DNA from: Desulfogranum japonicum DSM 18378
GTDB taxonomy: Bacteria > Desulfobacterota > Desulfobulbia > Desulfobulbales > Desulfobulbaceae
DNA: 64,000 nucleotides
Reading direction: 5' to 3'
Assembly: GCF_000429945.1 (NCBI RefSeq)
Contig: NZ_AUCV01000008.1
Span: 1 to 64,000, forward strand
A program made the translations under genes and the position numbers. This document shows positions 8,953 through 19,000 of this stretch, in pieces; within the stretch, counting starts at the first letter, position 1; each line of letters starts with the position of its first letter. The notes under the pieces are model-generated. The model was given only the letters and a program-made list of their open reading frames with translations, did not search any database and was not told the origin of the DNA.

Positions 8953-9702
8953 GTGTCAGGACATTCGAAATGGAGCACAATCAAACGTAAAAAAGGGGCC
9001 AACGATGCCAAGCGAGGGAAGATTTTCACCAAGCTGATCAAGGAAATTACCATCGCTGCGAAAATGGGAGGCGGAGACCCGGATGGTAATCCACGGCTGC
9101 GAAGTGCCGTAACTGCGGCCAAAGCCGAAAACATGCCCAAGGATAATATTGATCGCGCTATCAAAAAGGGCACAGGAGATTTGGATGGCGCAGTATATGA
9201 AGAAATTTTGTACGAAGGTTACGGTCCGGGCGGCGTGGCGGTTCTTGTGGAAACCATGACCGATAATAAAAACAGGACAGTTGCTGATGTTCGCCATTAT
9301 TTTTCCAAAAGTGGTGGTAACCTTGGTGAATCAGGTTGCGTAGCCTGGATGTTTGACAATAAGGGTACCATGCTTGTTGATAAAGAAGGGATTGATGAGG
9401 AAGAACTCATGGATCTGGCGCTGGAGGCTGGCGCAGAGGATGTGGTTGATGACGGGGAAGCTTTTCAGGTTATCACCGCACCGGAGGATTTTAGCGAGGT
9501 GGTCGACTCTTTAGAAAAGAGCAATATTACCTGCTCTGAGGCAACCATAACCATGATCCCTAAAAATGTTGTGGAAGTTACTGAAGAAAAGCCTGCCAAA
9601 GCATTACTGAAACTCCTGGAAAATTTGGAAGACCATGACGATGTACAGAAAGTGCACGCCAATTTCGATATACCTGATGAGCTGATGGAAGCTCTCTCCT
9701 GA
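8953..9702 (+). CDS. yebC: YebC/TACO1-family protein (PmpR-type regulator or translation factor)
   Basis: The N-terminus [27 protein letters not shown] is diagnostic for the family, which has been described both as DNA-binding regulators and as ribosome-associated factors that help translate proline stretches. The 249-residue length is standard. GTG at 8953 is the start because it places the conserved MSGHSKW at the N-terminus. The acidic middle and C-terminal domains ([30 protein letters not shown]) are complete. It leads a yebC-ruvC-ruvA-ruvB run, an arrangement common in proteobacteria. Confidence 0.96.
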   Translation: MSGHSKWSTIKRKKGANDAKRGKIFTKLIKEITIAAKMGGGDPDGNPRLRSAVTAAKAENMPKDNIDRAIKKGTGDLDGAVYEEILYEGYGPGGVAVLVETMTDNKNRTVADVRHYFSKSGGNLGESGCVAWMFDNKGTMLVDKEGIDEEELMDLALEAGAEDVVDDGEAFQVITAPEDFSEVVDSLEKSNITCSEATITMIPKNVVEVTEEKPAKALLKLLENLEDHDDVQKVHANFDIPDELMEALS

Positions 9703-9725
9703 TCACTCAAGGTAACAGGGAGACC

Positions 9726-10214
9726 ATGCGGATACTTGGCGTGGACCCCGGTTCTCGGGTTACCGGATATGGTATTGTGGATTGTTCCGGAACAGATTTG
9801 GGATTTGTTTCATGCGGAACCATACGCACAACCCATGAAGAGGACTTTTCCCGCCGACTTTGGATTATCTTTTCAAGTCTTGCCAAAGTGATAGAAACAC
9901 ATGCGCCTGAAGTTGCAGCCATAGAGGAAGTGTTTGTAGACCGCAATGTGCGCAGTGCCCTTAAACTGGGTCACGCACGGGGCGCAGCCATCGTAGCTGC
10001 CATGGAAAACGATATACAGGTGCATCATTATACTGCCCGTACAGTGAAACAGACCGTCACCGGGTACGGGCAGGCCGATAAAAAGCAGGTGCAGCATATG
10101 GTCACGACTCTGTTGGAACTTAATACTTTTCCGAGTCAGGATGCTGCAGATGCCTTAGCCATAGCAATATGTCATGCGCAGCATTGCTCATTTATGAAAT
10201 TATGCTCCTTATAA
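9726..10214 (+). CDS. ruvC: Holliday junction resolvase RuvC
   Basis: RuvC cuts Holliday junctions in the RuvABC complex. The RNase H-fold acidic residues are in place: D7 in LGVDPGSRVTGYG, E66/E67 in AAIEEVF, and D139 and D142 in SQDAADALAIA. The 162-residue length fits the family. The ATG at 9726 follows an AACAGGGAGA purine-rich site. Only 21 nt separate it from ruvA, so they share a transcript. Confidence 0.97.
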   Translation: MRILGVDPGSRVTGYGIVDCSGTDLGFVSCGTIRTTHEEDFSRRLWIIFSSLAKVIETHAPEVAAIEEVFVDRNVRSALKLGHARGAAIVAAMENDIQVHHYTARTVKQTVTGYGQADKKQVQHMVTTLLELNTFPSQDAADALAIAICHAQHCSFMKLCSL

Positions 10215-10235
10215 ACAGGGAGTTATATCCTGTCT

Positions 10236-10862
10236 ATGATTGCAACACTAACCGGTATTGTCCGATATAAAACACCAGGGGCCGTGATTCTGGACGTGGC
10301 AGGTGTGGGCTATGAATTGGCCATTTCCAGCCGTACCTATGATAGCCTTCCTGCTATTGAGGAAGAAGCTTTTCTTCACGTGTATACCAATGTACGTGAA
10401 GACTCCATCACCCTTTTTGGATTTGAGTATATTGAAGAAAAGCAGCTGTTTCTGCTGCTTGTCGGGGTTTCCGGCATAGGGCCCAAGCTTGGACTGGCTA
10501 TTCTCTCCGGGCTCAACGGCAAGGAACTGCGTGATGCCATAATGCTGAAAGACTACAGCCGCCTGACTGCCTTGCCAGGCGTAGGCAAGAAAACCGCCCA
10601 GCGGTTGTGTATGGAGTTAGGTGAAAAAATTGGCGGTTTGCAGGTGGAAGACTCCGGCAGTGTGCAGGCAACCCCTGTTAGTGGCACAAATGAAAGTGCA
10701 GTTATGCATGATGCGGTGTCAGCGCTTGTAAATCTTGGGTATCACCAGAACATTGCCTGGCAGGCATTACGGCGGGTATACAACCAAAATTGCCAGGAAG
10801 GGGATGCCGTGAGTGTTGAAGAACTTATTCGTTTAAGCCTTCAGGGCCTGGCACAGCAATGA
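10236..10862 (+). CDS. ruvA: Holliday junction branch-migration protein RuvA
   Basis: RuvA is the junction-binding tetramer that loads RuvB. The OB-fold N-terminal domain begins MIATLTGIVRYK. Two helix-hairpin-helix motifs follow (VSGIGPKLGLAILSG near residue 78 and LPGVGKKTAQRLCMELGEK near residue 113). The C-terminal UBA-like domain that contacts RuvB (AVSALVNLGYHQNIAWQAL) is present after a linker. The 208-residue length is normal. It lies between ruvC and ruvB. Confidence 0.97.
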   Translation: MIATLTGIVRYKTPGAVILDVAGVGYELAISSRTYDSLPAIEEEAFLHVYTNVREDSITLFGFEYIEEKQLFLLLVGVSGIGPKLGLAILSGLNGKELRDAIMLKDYSRLTALPGVGKKTAQRLCMELGEKIGGLQVEDSGSVQATPVSGTNESAVMHDAVSALVNLGYHQNIAWQALRRVYNQNCQEGDAVSVEELIRLSLQGLAQQ

Positions 10863-10898
10863 TGATCAGGTTGAGTGGCAATATGTTTGGAAGCAACC

Positions 10899-11945
10899 AT
10901 GAATTTTGAGGAACAGCTTACCGGTAAACGACTGGTGACCAGTGAGCTTCAACAGGAAGACCGGGCATCCGGTGTTGATCTTCGTCCTAAACAGTTGGCC
11001 CAGTATATTGGCCAGGATAAGGTTAAAGAGAGTCTGGGGATTTTTATTCAGGCTGCACGCTTGCGTGGCGAACCCCTTGATCACGTACTTTTTCACGGCT
11101 TTCCCGGTTTGGGAAAGACAACTCTAGCCTATATAATCGCCCATGAAATGGGGGCTGGCATTAAAGTGACAAGCGGGCCGGTTATCGAGCGGCCTGGGGA
11201 TCTTGCCGCTATTTTGACAAGTCTGCAGGCTGGAGATGTTTTATTTATCGATGAAATCCATCGTCTGAATCATGTGGTCGAGGAGATTCTTTATCCGGCC
11301 ATGGAAGACTATCAACTCGATCTGATTGTAGGGCAGGGACCAGGCGCAAGATCTGTAAAGGTGGATTTGCCGAGGTTTACCTTGGTGGGTGCCACCACCA
11401 GAACCGGATTATTGACGCCTCCGCTGCGGGACAGATTTGGAGTGTTGCTGCGACTAGATTATTATTCAGCTGAAGAGTTGAAAACCATAGTGCGACGTTC
11501 AGCCAAGTTGTTTGATATCGGCATTGATGATGAAGGAGCTTATGAACTTGGCCGGAGATCTCGAGGCACGCCTCGTATTGCCAATAGGTTGTTGCGGAGG
11601 GTGAGGGATTTTTCCCAGGTCGGCGGGCATGATGTCATTACCGGCGATGTGGCAGACGCGGCTCTGAATATGCTGAACGTTGATCAGTACGGTCTTGACG
11701 AAATGGATCGACGCATTCTTGTTACTTTAACGCAGAAATTCAGCGGAGGGCCAATCGGGCTTGAGACACTGGCAACGGCAGTCTGTGAAGAGAAGAACAC
11801 CCTTGAAGACGTATATGAGCCTTTTCTTATCCAGTCAGGCTTCCTTGTCAGGACACCAAGGGGAAGAATGGCAACGGAATTAGCCTACACCCATCTTAAC
11901 CTGCCGGTACCCACCAATGAAGGACCTCAGGCGAGGTTGTTTTAG
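10899..11945 (+). CDS. ruvB: Holliday junction ATP-dependent helicase RuvB
   Basis: RuvB is the AAA+ motor for branch migration. Seen are [14 protein letters not shown] (Walker A, near residue 68), [11 protein letters not shown] (Walker B, near 110), the sensor 1 stretch LVGATTRTG, and the C-terminal winged helix [11 protein letters not shown] with [11 protein letters not shown] chose ATG at 10899 (348 residues) because GGAAG lies 5 nt upstream and MNFEEQL resembles a usual RuvB N-terminus. A GTG at 10875 would add 8 residues. This is the last gene of the yebC-ruvCAB run. Confidence 0.97.
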   Translation: MNFEEQLTGKRLVTSELQQEDRASGVDLRPKQLAQYIGQDKVKESLGIFIQAARLRGEPLDHVLFHGFPGLGKTTLAYIIAHEMGAGIKVTSGPVIERPGDLAAILTSLQAGDVLFIDEIHRLNHVVEEILYPAMEDYQLDLIVGQGPGARSVKVDLPRFTLVGATTRTGLLTPPLRDRFGVLLRLDYYSAEELKTIVRRSAKLFDIGIDDEGAYELGRRSRGTPRIANRLLRRVRDFSQVGGHDVITGDVADAALNMLNVDQYGLDEMDRRILVTLTQKFSGGPIGLETLATAVCEEKNTLEDVYEPFLIQSGFLVRTPRGRMATELAYTHLNLPVPTNEGPQARLF

Positions 11946-12325
11946 TCCCGGTTCTTTGGTTATCATGTTGCAGAGCAACAACATTTCTGAGATTAAAATC
12001 TGGTAAAGCAAATAGAACAAGAACAAGGTGTCTGTTTGTATAGACTGCTTTGCCTGCCAGATAAAATGTAACGTTTTTTTACTTTTCTCCCCACCTTACT
12101 CCCCACTTTCCCCCACCTACATTTTCTGTGAATAAAACATAGATATTCCGCTTTGTTGACTGATAATATATCTGTCGTCATCTTCAACTTTCATTCCCGT
12201 GCTCTCCTTTTCAAAACAACATTTCGCAAGCAATTGTGCTGTTTGTCTGTATGTATATACCATATGTAGTGCTTTTCTTTGCCTTGTCGGTCTTGGGCAA
12301 CTTCTTGATGTTCTGGTAATTTTTC
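11946..12325. other. Intergenic region between ruvB and the dcw cluster, with a G-rich triplet on the minus strand
   Basis: No gene is supportable in this stretch. A short hairpin (GTTGC-AGA-GCAAC) follows ruvB at about 11968, but no U-tract follows it. On the minus strand, 12087-12118 carries three G-rich repeats of the type GTGGGG, the nearest pair spaced like MraZ boxes (TGGGG, 5 nt, TGGGG) and the third at 7 nt. It may be a distant MraZ site or only a purine-rich tract. Confidence 0.35.
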
Positions 12326-12355
12326 TTGACTCGTGCTGAGCCTTGGTATAGAAAT
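12326..12355 (+). promoter_or_regulatory. Putative dcw cluster promoter
   Basis: A perfect five of six -35 (TTGACT at 12326-12331) is followed by TATAGA at 12347 (15-nt spacer) or TAGAAA at 12349 (17-nt spacer). It lies directly upstream of the MraZ-box-like repeats and 80 nt before the mraZ start, as expected for the Pmra promoter that MraZ autoregulates. No experimental support is available. Confidence 0.45.
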
Positions 12356-12361
12356 GGTATT

Positions 12362-12390
12362 AAGTGGTGCAAAGTGGTGTGATGGGGGTG
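12362..12390 (+). promoter_or_regulatory. MraZ operator-like direct repeats
   Basis: Consecutive 10-bp repeats are visible: AAGTGGTGC, AAAGTGGTGT and GATGGGGGTG. MraZ is known to bind tandem TGGGN or AAAGTGG-type boxes with 10-bp periodicity upstream of its own gene. The repeats sit between the putative promoter and the mraZ start, in the position of an autorepression operator. Confidence 0.65.
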
Positions 12391-12409
12391 AATACTGGCG
12401 GGTGATGGT

Positions 12410-12889
12410 TTGAAGAAACGAATCACGAAACATAGATTTCGAAGTCGGTCTGAGCATACCCTGGATGACAAGGGCCGCTTGAATATTCCGGCACGCTTTC
12501 GTGAGATTCTAAAAGAAAAATACGAATCAGAGTTTCTTATAGTTACCAACTGGCATAATTGTCTTCGGGTGTATCCGGAAGATGAATGGGAAGAGTTTGA
12601 AGAGGATCTGCTTGCTCGGGAACAACCTACAGAGGAAGAGGAGCAGTTCATTCGGTATGTTGTATCTGGTGTTGCGGAATGCGCGCTTGATAAACAGGGA
12701 AGAATACTTCTTCCTGCAAATTTGCGTAATTCATTTGGGTTGAATAAAGAAGTCGTCCTCAACGGGATGCTGCATTTTTTTGAGATTTGGGACAAGGCAA
12801 CCTGGGAAGTAGAGGAACAAATGTTGAAACGTGATTTTTCCCAAATTTACAGAGGTGTGACTCGTCGCACCCAGGCTTCTGGTAAATAA
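12410..12889 (+). CDS. mraZ: Transcriptional regulator MraZ
   Basis: Two SpoVT-AbrB half-barrels are present, each with the conserved DxxGR motif: DDKGRLNIPARFRE (near residues 19-32) and DKQGRILLPANLRN (near 93-106). MraZ forms ring oligomers that bind repeats upstream of the dcw operon and control it. The product has 159 residues, slightly longer than usual because of about 15 basic N-terminal residues. TTG at 12410 is the only start that precedes the first domain in frame. The stop overlaps the rsmH ATG by 1 nt. Confidence 0.93.
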   Translation: MKKRITKHRFRSRSEHTLDDKGRLNIPARFREILKEKYESEFLIVTNWHNCLRVYPEDEWEEFEEDLLAREQPTEEEEQFIRYVVSGVAECALDKQGRILLPANLRNSFGLNKEVVLNGMLHFFEIWDKATWEVEEQMLKRDFSQIYRGVTRRTQASGK

Positions 12890-13773
12890 TGGAGCCGTGG
12901 CGCGCGCATATACCGGTTCTTGCCGCAGAAGTTATTCAGTGGATCAGCTTAAAGCCTGGGCTGATATATGTTGATGCAACACTGGGGCTTGGCGGTCACA
13001 GTGAACTAATTCTGCAAAATCCTGTACATGTCGGTCGGGTTGTCGGATTTGAATGGGATCCCGATGCTGCTGCAATTGCACGCGAAAGGTTAGCTCCTTA
13101 CGGTGATCGATTTACGTTGGTTCCCACTTCCTATACGCAACTTACCAGAGAGTTGACACGGTTAGGCATACACAATGTTGCAGGTATTGTAGCAGACTTC
13201 GGTGTTTCCTCTTTACAGCTGGATCGAGTGGAGAGAGGTTTTTCTTTTCAGAGTGATGCTCCTCTGGATATGAGAATGAGTTCAAGCATCAACGTTACAG
13301 CAGCGGACATGGTGGCAGATTTGTCCGAAGAACAGCTCGCTGATGTTTTTTATCATTACGGTGAGGAACGTCAGGCAAGAAGAATTGCTCGAAGACTAGT
13401 ACAGTACAGGGATATTAATCCTGTGAAAACAACCTGCCAATTGGCTGATATTGTTGCTGCGGCAGTGCCACGAAAATTTCATCCCAAAAAAATCCATGTA
13501 GCCACAAAGGTATTCCAGGCTCTGAGGATTGCTGTTAACCGTGAATTTGAGAACATTACTTCCCTGATACAACAGGCGCCAGAAGTATTAGCTGAGAAGG
13601 GGAGAATATGTACTATCAGTTTTCATTCGCTGGAAGACCGAATGGTTAAACATTTATTCCAGAAAGAAAAATATACCGTACTCACCCGAAAACCCGTACA
13701 GGCTGAAGCTGCTGAAGTGGCCGTTAATCCCAGAGCACGAAGTGCACGACTCAGAGTTGCAGAGAAAAAATAG
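12889..13773 (+). CDS. rsmH: 16S rRNA (cytosine1402-N4)-methyltransferase RsmH (MraW)
   Basis: RsmH methylates C1402 of 16S rRNA in the P site. Visible family signatures are HIPVLAAEVIQWI at the start, the SAM-binding VDATLGLGGHSE, ADFGVSSLQLD, RGFSFQSDAPLDMRM, and KVFQALRIAVNREFENI with SFHSLEDRMVKH in the C-terminal half. At 294 residues it is slightly short but complete. Its start overlaps the mraZ stop by 1 nt (TAATG). Confidence 0.96.
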   Translation: MEPWRAHIPVLAAEVIQWISLKPGLIYVDATLGLGGHSELILQNPVHVGRVVGFEWDPDAAAIARERLAPYGDRFTLVPTSYTQLTRELTRLGIHNVAGIVADFGVSSLQLDRVERGFSFQSDAPLDMRMSSSINVTAADMVADLSEEQLADVFYHYGEERQARRIARRLVQYRDINPVKTTCQLADIVAAAVPRKFHPKKIHVATKVFQALRIAVNREFENITSLIQQAPEVLAEKGRICTISFHSLEDRMVKHLFQKEKYTVLTRKPVQAEAAEVAVNPRARSARLRVAEKK

Positions 13774-13820
13774 TAATACCCGCCCCCCTTATTTCTCAAT
13801 GTTTTTTTTGGAGGATAGCC

Positions 13821-14183
13821 ATGATAGCTCAGGTGAATGTTAAGGCATATAAGCCCCGCAGGGCACATACCCTTTCCCGCCAGCGGGTAGCCAGTCGTTC
13901 GTCCTTTGTTCTGCCTGTGAAAGAACTAAGGGCGCCTGTGACTATTATGGCGGCTGTGGTGTTATGTGCAACTGTTGCTATCGGTCATATTTTTTCCTGG
14001 CAGATCGGCAGGGTGCAGGCTGCGACTTCAGAACTGAAGATTCAATATAGTCAACAGGTCAATGAACATATTCGTTTGAAAGCCGAATATGTTCACCTCA
14101 GATCCAAGGCAAGGGTGGAAGTTGTGGCAGCAGAAAAGCTGGGGTTATATAGCCCGAACAGAAATCAAGTGCATCATATGTAA
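13821..14183 (+). CDS. ftsL: Cell division protein FtsL
   Basis: This 120-residue bitopic protein has a basic cytoplasmic N-terminus of about 38 residues, one membrane span (about 39-60) and a periplasmic coiled coil (about 62-98) ending in AAEKLGLYSPN, the recognisable FtsL/DivIC tail. FtsL bridges FtsQ and FtsB to the FtsW-FtsI synthase and helps activate it. Position between rsmH and ftsI supports the call, since sequence identity in the family is low. A clear GGAGG site precedes the ATG. Confidence 0.85.
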   Translation: MIAQVNVKAYKPRRAHTLSRQRVASRSSFVLPVKELRAPVTIMAAVVLCATVAIGHIFSWQIGRVQAATSELKIQYSQQVNEHIRLKAEYVHLRSKARVEVVAAEKLGLYSPNRNQVHHM

Positions 14184-14186
14184 AAG

Positions 14187-16070
14187 ATGCCTAGAGTCGT
14201 AAGAAACAGAATATCGACTGCAAGCAAGCGACGCAGTAAGAGTCGGGCGATTGTCTGGCTCGTTGCAGTAATATTGATTGCAGGGGGAGCGGTAACGGCC
14301 TACAGGTTTTCTCCTTCTCTCCGCAAAATGGCGGTAACTGCGGGGTCGATAGCCGATAGAATTACTCAGAATTCAGCGGGCATGGAACCCGCTGAGTCTG
14401 TTTTAAGGGGAACGATCTACGATCACAAGTATAAGGAACTTGCGGTTTCCTATGCTGTTTATTCTCTGTATGCCAAACCTGTTGGGATGCATGTGGATTC
14501 TAAGTTGATTTCTTCGCTTGCAACCATAACCGGGCAAACGGAAAAAGATCTGGCAACCCTGTTGAAAAGCCATGCGCCTGTGGTCAGGCTGGCGGAAAAT
14601 TTAGATTACCATCAATCTGTAGAGGTGGAGAAACTCGGCGTACAGGGATTGTATTGTAGTGAGGAAGAGGTACGGTTTTATCCTGCCCAGAATGTTGGCG
14701 CCCACGTTATCGGTTTTGTGGGAGAGCAAATTGGATTGGCAGGAATAGAAGGGCGGTATGATGTTGTTCTTCATCCTGGTCAATTTATGGCATCTGATGT
14801 TTTCGAATTGGATGTCAATAAGGATGAAATACTCGGTGATACTATTGCTGACATCAAACTCTCTCTTGATTTATCCCTGCAAAAGGAACTGAATCAGCAG
14901 TTGCAGAGATATCTTGATGCCCAGGGGGTGTCTAAGGGTATTGGCATTTTGGTCAATCCGCATTCAGGGCGTATTCTGGCTCTGAGCAATTTACCCAGCT
15001 ATAATCCTAATTTTTTTTGGCAGGCTGACGCGGCAGTTCAGGAAGATAAAGTCTACCGTCAGAAATTAAGCAAAGAATTGATAACACCTCTTCTTGCTCG
15101 AACGGCAGCTATCTTACGGGAAGGTCTCTCCTATGACGGCGTACTGCCGGTGGGGGTTCGGGCACCAAATTACGGTGTGTCCGATGAAGACATCGCATCC
15201 CTGCAGCAAGAGTTGCGTTTGTATGCTCCTGTTGAGAGCAGCTGGGAGTCCGGCTATAAAGACAGACTACAGGCTGTACGGGAATCTATCCATGGCATGG
15301 ATAGCACATTGACAGGCGTACAGATAGAGGTTGCCCTGGCAAGTTTGATCAATGGAGGGTGGCGAATAGCGCCTTGGATGCTGGAAGGATTGTATGATCA
15401 CACTACCAGGAAAATGTATCCTCTGAATAAAGGGAAAATCACCCGAAATATGGTGCTTGAACCGGTTTCCGGAGTGTTACTTCGACGCGAGCTTTTTGCC
15501 GGGCGGGTAACAACACAAGGCAGTGATGAAACAAAGAAAGGACGTGTTGTCTCTGAGGTTTTCACGCATTCCGATATACATTTTTCTAAACAGACATCGG
15601 AATATGTGCAGCAACAGCTTTATGTCGGTATGATTCCTCCCAAAAAGCCACAGTATTTTTTAGTTCTCGCTGTTGAGGCGGATCAGATTTATCCCAGACC
15701 ACGTTCCGCGGACGATGATTCTGTGAGTATGGATACAATCGGCGAGCATATATTGACTCGCGCAATGGCCGCCGATCTTATGGTGGTTGACAAGCATCCA
15801 TTGGAGAAAAATAAAGAAAACATGAACAAATTTTTTGTCAGTAAGCGGCTGAATTTTCAACTCCCGGACAATCCGGTTCGTCAGCCGGTTATTGATATGC
15901 CGCAGCTTGCAGGTATGAGTCTGCGTAAAGCACTGCAAAGGCTTGGACAGCAAGATATGAAGGTGCGGATTAAGGGCTCAGGGACTGTCGTGGCTCAAAC
16001 ACCGGCAGCCGGACAATCGTTGCAGGGTATTACTGAATGTACCCTACGATTGGAATCAGGAAAATATTAA
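14187..16070 (+). CDS. ftsI: FtsI-like division protein with degenerate transpeptidase site and C-terminal PASTA domain
   Basis: Domain order matches FtsI/PBP3: a basic N-terminus, a membrane span (about residues 24-43), the pedestal domain starting at RGTIYD, a transpeptidase-like domain (about 215-515) and a PASTA domain (about 571-626). Family landmarks are clear: ILALSNLPSYNPN before the active site, TGVQIEVALASLINGG, and YVGMIPPKKPQYFLVLAV. The catalytic motifs are not. No SxxK follows YNPN: the region reads KLSKELITPLLART. No SxN is seen. The KTG position, 10-25 residues before YVGMIP, reads HSDIHFSKQTSEY. The YNPN-to-TGVQ distance is about 105 residues, versus about 150 in E. coli FtsI. 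The frame is intact over 627 residues, so this looks like a maintained pseudoenzyme, not decay. Confidence 0.85.
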   Translation: MPRVVRNRISTASKRRSKSRAIVWLVAVILIAGGAVTAYRFSPSLRKMAVTAGSIADRITQNSAGMEPAESVLRGTIYDHKYKELAVSYAVYSLYAKPVGMHVDSKLISSLATITGQTEKDLATLLKSHAPVVRLAENLDYHQSVEVEKLGVQGLYCSEEEVRFYPAQNVGAHVIGFVGEQIGLAGIEGRYDVVLHPGQFMASDVFELDVNKDEILGDTIADIKLSLDLSLQKELNQQLQRYLDAQGVSKGIGILVNPHSGRILALSNLPSYNPNFFWQADAAVQEDKVYRQKLSKELITPLLARTAAILREGLSYDGVLPVGVRAPNYGVSDEDIASLQQELRLYAPVESSWESGYKDRLQAVRESIHGMDSTLTGVQIEVALASLINGGWRIAPWMLEGLYDHTTRKMYPLNKGKITRNMVLEPVSGVLLRRELFAGRVTTQGSDETKKGRVVSEVFTHSDIHFSKQTSEYVQQQLYVGMIPPKKPQYFLVLAVEADQIYPRPRSADDDSVSMDTIGEHILTRAMAADLMVVDKHPLEKNKENMNKFFVSKRLNFQLPDNPVRQPVIDMPQLAGMSLRKALQRLGQQDMKVRIKGSGTVVAQTPAAGQSLQGITECTLRLESGKY

Positions 16071-16078
16071 AAGCGATC

Positions 16079-19000
16079 ATGAAAAATCTCACAGTATTAT
16101 TAGAGAGCATTGAGCACCTCTCTCCTATGTATATCGGCAATAGAGAGGAGACAACTGAGGTGCGGGGATTGATTGCTGATTCGCGCAAGGCTCAAAAAGG
16201 AGATGTGTTTGTCGCACTGAAGGGGAGTCACTGCGACGGACATGATTTTGTGAATGAAATGCTTGCCTTGGGCTGCAGTGCGGTTGTTGTTCAGCGGGGA
16301 GCCATAGATCCCCTTTCTCTTGATACTGGTGATACCCTGCTGGTTACAGTTCCGGATACTTATATGGCCCTGGCTGAGATGGCGGCAGCCTGGTACGACT
16401 ATCCTGCCAGTCAAATGGTGAGGATAGGGATTACAGGGACGAATGGTAAGACAACCTGCACCTGGCTGATTGAAGAAATGCTTGTGGCGTGCGGCTATAA
16501 AACAGGTGTTATCGGGACAGTGAATTATCGTTACCGTGATCAGGACGCAACGACTCTTTTGCAGAGTGCACCCATGACCACGCCGGACCCCCTTGTTTTT
16601 CAGAGAACGCTGAAAGAGATGGCTGACAACAGGGTAACACACCTGATCATGGAAGTCTCTTCGCATGCGTTGCATCAGTCCAGGATTGGTGGAATGCAAT
16701 TTGATGTAGCAGTGTTTACTAATCTGAGCTGGGATCATCTCGATTATCACCATGATATGGAAGAATATTTTCAGGTCAAGTCAACACTGTTTACACGTCA
16801 TTTGAAAGAGGCCGGGTATGCGGTGGTCGTAACGGATGAAAATGCTGGGGAGAGGGACTGGGCTGCAGAAATAGCGAAATTGGTTCCTCAAAATCAGCTG
16901 ATTCGCTGCGGGTTGCATCAGGGAAACGATATTTTTGTAAGTGAGTTGAAGCAAACCTATACAGGTTCCCGCTGCACATTACATGTTCATGATGAGCAGA
17001 CGATGTTTGTAAGCCCCTTAACCGGTCGTTTCAATATGCGTAATATTGTTGCTTCGGTAGGGGTTGGAGTCGGGCTGGGTTTTTCTCTGGAATCTACCTG
17101 CACAGCTCTACAGAGCGTGCAAAGTGTGCCGGGACGTTTTGAACGGGTGAGTTTGGCCGAAACCGGTGATGCTGATCAACCAGCGGTATTCATTGATTAT
17201 GCCCATACTCCCGATGCACTGCTCAATGTCTTAGAGACTGCCCGGGCATTACGTCCCAGACGGTTGATCTGTGTCTTTGGTTGTGGTGGAGACCGGGACA
17301 GAGGAAAACGGCCTGAGATGGGAAAAATTGTTGGAGAACATGCTGACCTGTCGATTGTAACTGCAGATAATCCGCGAACAGAAAAAAGCGATGCTATTCT
17401 GGGAGATATTGTTCCAGGGCTTGAACAGGCTGGAGCGGTTGAACTGAATGAAGAGCATGTATGGAAGACTTCAGAGTGGTCAGGCCGATTCCTGGTCATT
17501 GAGGACAGGGCCAGAGCCATTCGGACGGCATGTTCTTTGGCTGGTCATGGGGATTGTGTGATTATTGCCGGAAAAGGACATGAAGACTACCAGATTGTTG
17601 GAAGAGAGAAGCGATACTTTGATGATCGCCGGGAAGCTGTAACAGGTTTATTGACCTGGAATAGCGCCAGATTGCTTGCTGCAACGGGGGGGCGTATTTT
17701 TTCCGGGCAACAGGATTGTCTGTATGCACAGGTGAAAACAGATAGTCGGGCCGTGGAGCGGGATGACATATTCATCGCACTTCGTGGTGAAAAATTTGAT
17801 GGACATCATTTCATCGACAGCGCACTGGAGCAGGGTGCTGCTGCAGTTATTGTAGAGGAACAAGTCAAAGATATTCCTGACAATGTTCTTTGTATCCAGG
17901 TAACTGATACGCTGTATGCACTGGGTGAACTTGCACGCTATCTGCGAAAAAAAATGCAGAAAAGGATAACTGTTGCGGCTATTACCGGGAGTTCTGGCAA
18001 AACCTCGGTCAAGGAGATGGTGGGTGCCATTTTCGCGGAACATTGGCAAACAAAACAGAATGAACCGGACAGAGTTTTAAAGACCCAGGGGAATTTTAAC
18101 AATCTAATAGGATTACCCCTTTCTCTCCTGCCATTGAGCGGCCAGCATGAGGCTGTCATTTTGGAAATGGGGATGAATAGTCCCGGAGAGATCCAGCGTC
18201 TTTGTGAGATTGCTGACCCAGATATAGGCTGTATCAACAATATCCAGGCCGCACATCTTGAAGGACTGGGAACCCTTGAAGGTGTGGCCAGGGCCAAAGG
18301 AGAGTTGTTCGCAACAATGAGAACCGATGCTGTGTGCGTAGTTAACTATGACGATGAACATTGTCTGGAACAGGCGAGACAGCACGGGGGTGAGCATGTC
18401 GGTTTTGCCGTAACTCCTGATGGAAGGAAATATTCTCCTGCTGTACGGGCTACACGCATACATTGTGATGGAGAAAAGGGGAGTTCGTTTACGCTGCAGA
18501 TAGAGGATATCAAACACCGTGTCAAGTTGACTGTCCCGGGCATGCACAATGTGAGCAACTGGGTAGCGGCAACTGGCATAGCCTGGGCAGCAGGTGTAGC
18601 TTTCGAAACGATTATCAAGTCCATGGAAAACTATCAAAGTGTGGACAAACGAATGTTGCTGGAGGAACTCCCTGGTGGCTTGCGGGTCGTGAACGATACC
18701 TACAATGCCAATCCGTCATCCATGACGGCAGCCTTAAGGACTGTGGCGACCTTTGGCAGAAAATGTAAACGCATTGCAATCCTGGGAGATATGCTCGAAC
18801 TTGGCAAAGATGCATGTATTCTGCATGAACAAGTTGGCGTTGAAGTCGGAAAGCAGGGATACGATTACCTCGCCGTAATCGGTGAGTATGCTGATGCGGT
18901 GGCTGGTGGGGCGCGCAAAGGCGGTATGACTTCAGATCAGGTTTTTGTGTTTGATACAAACCAGGCCGCGGCCACCTGGGTGTATCATCTTTTTTCAAAT

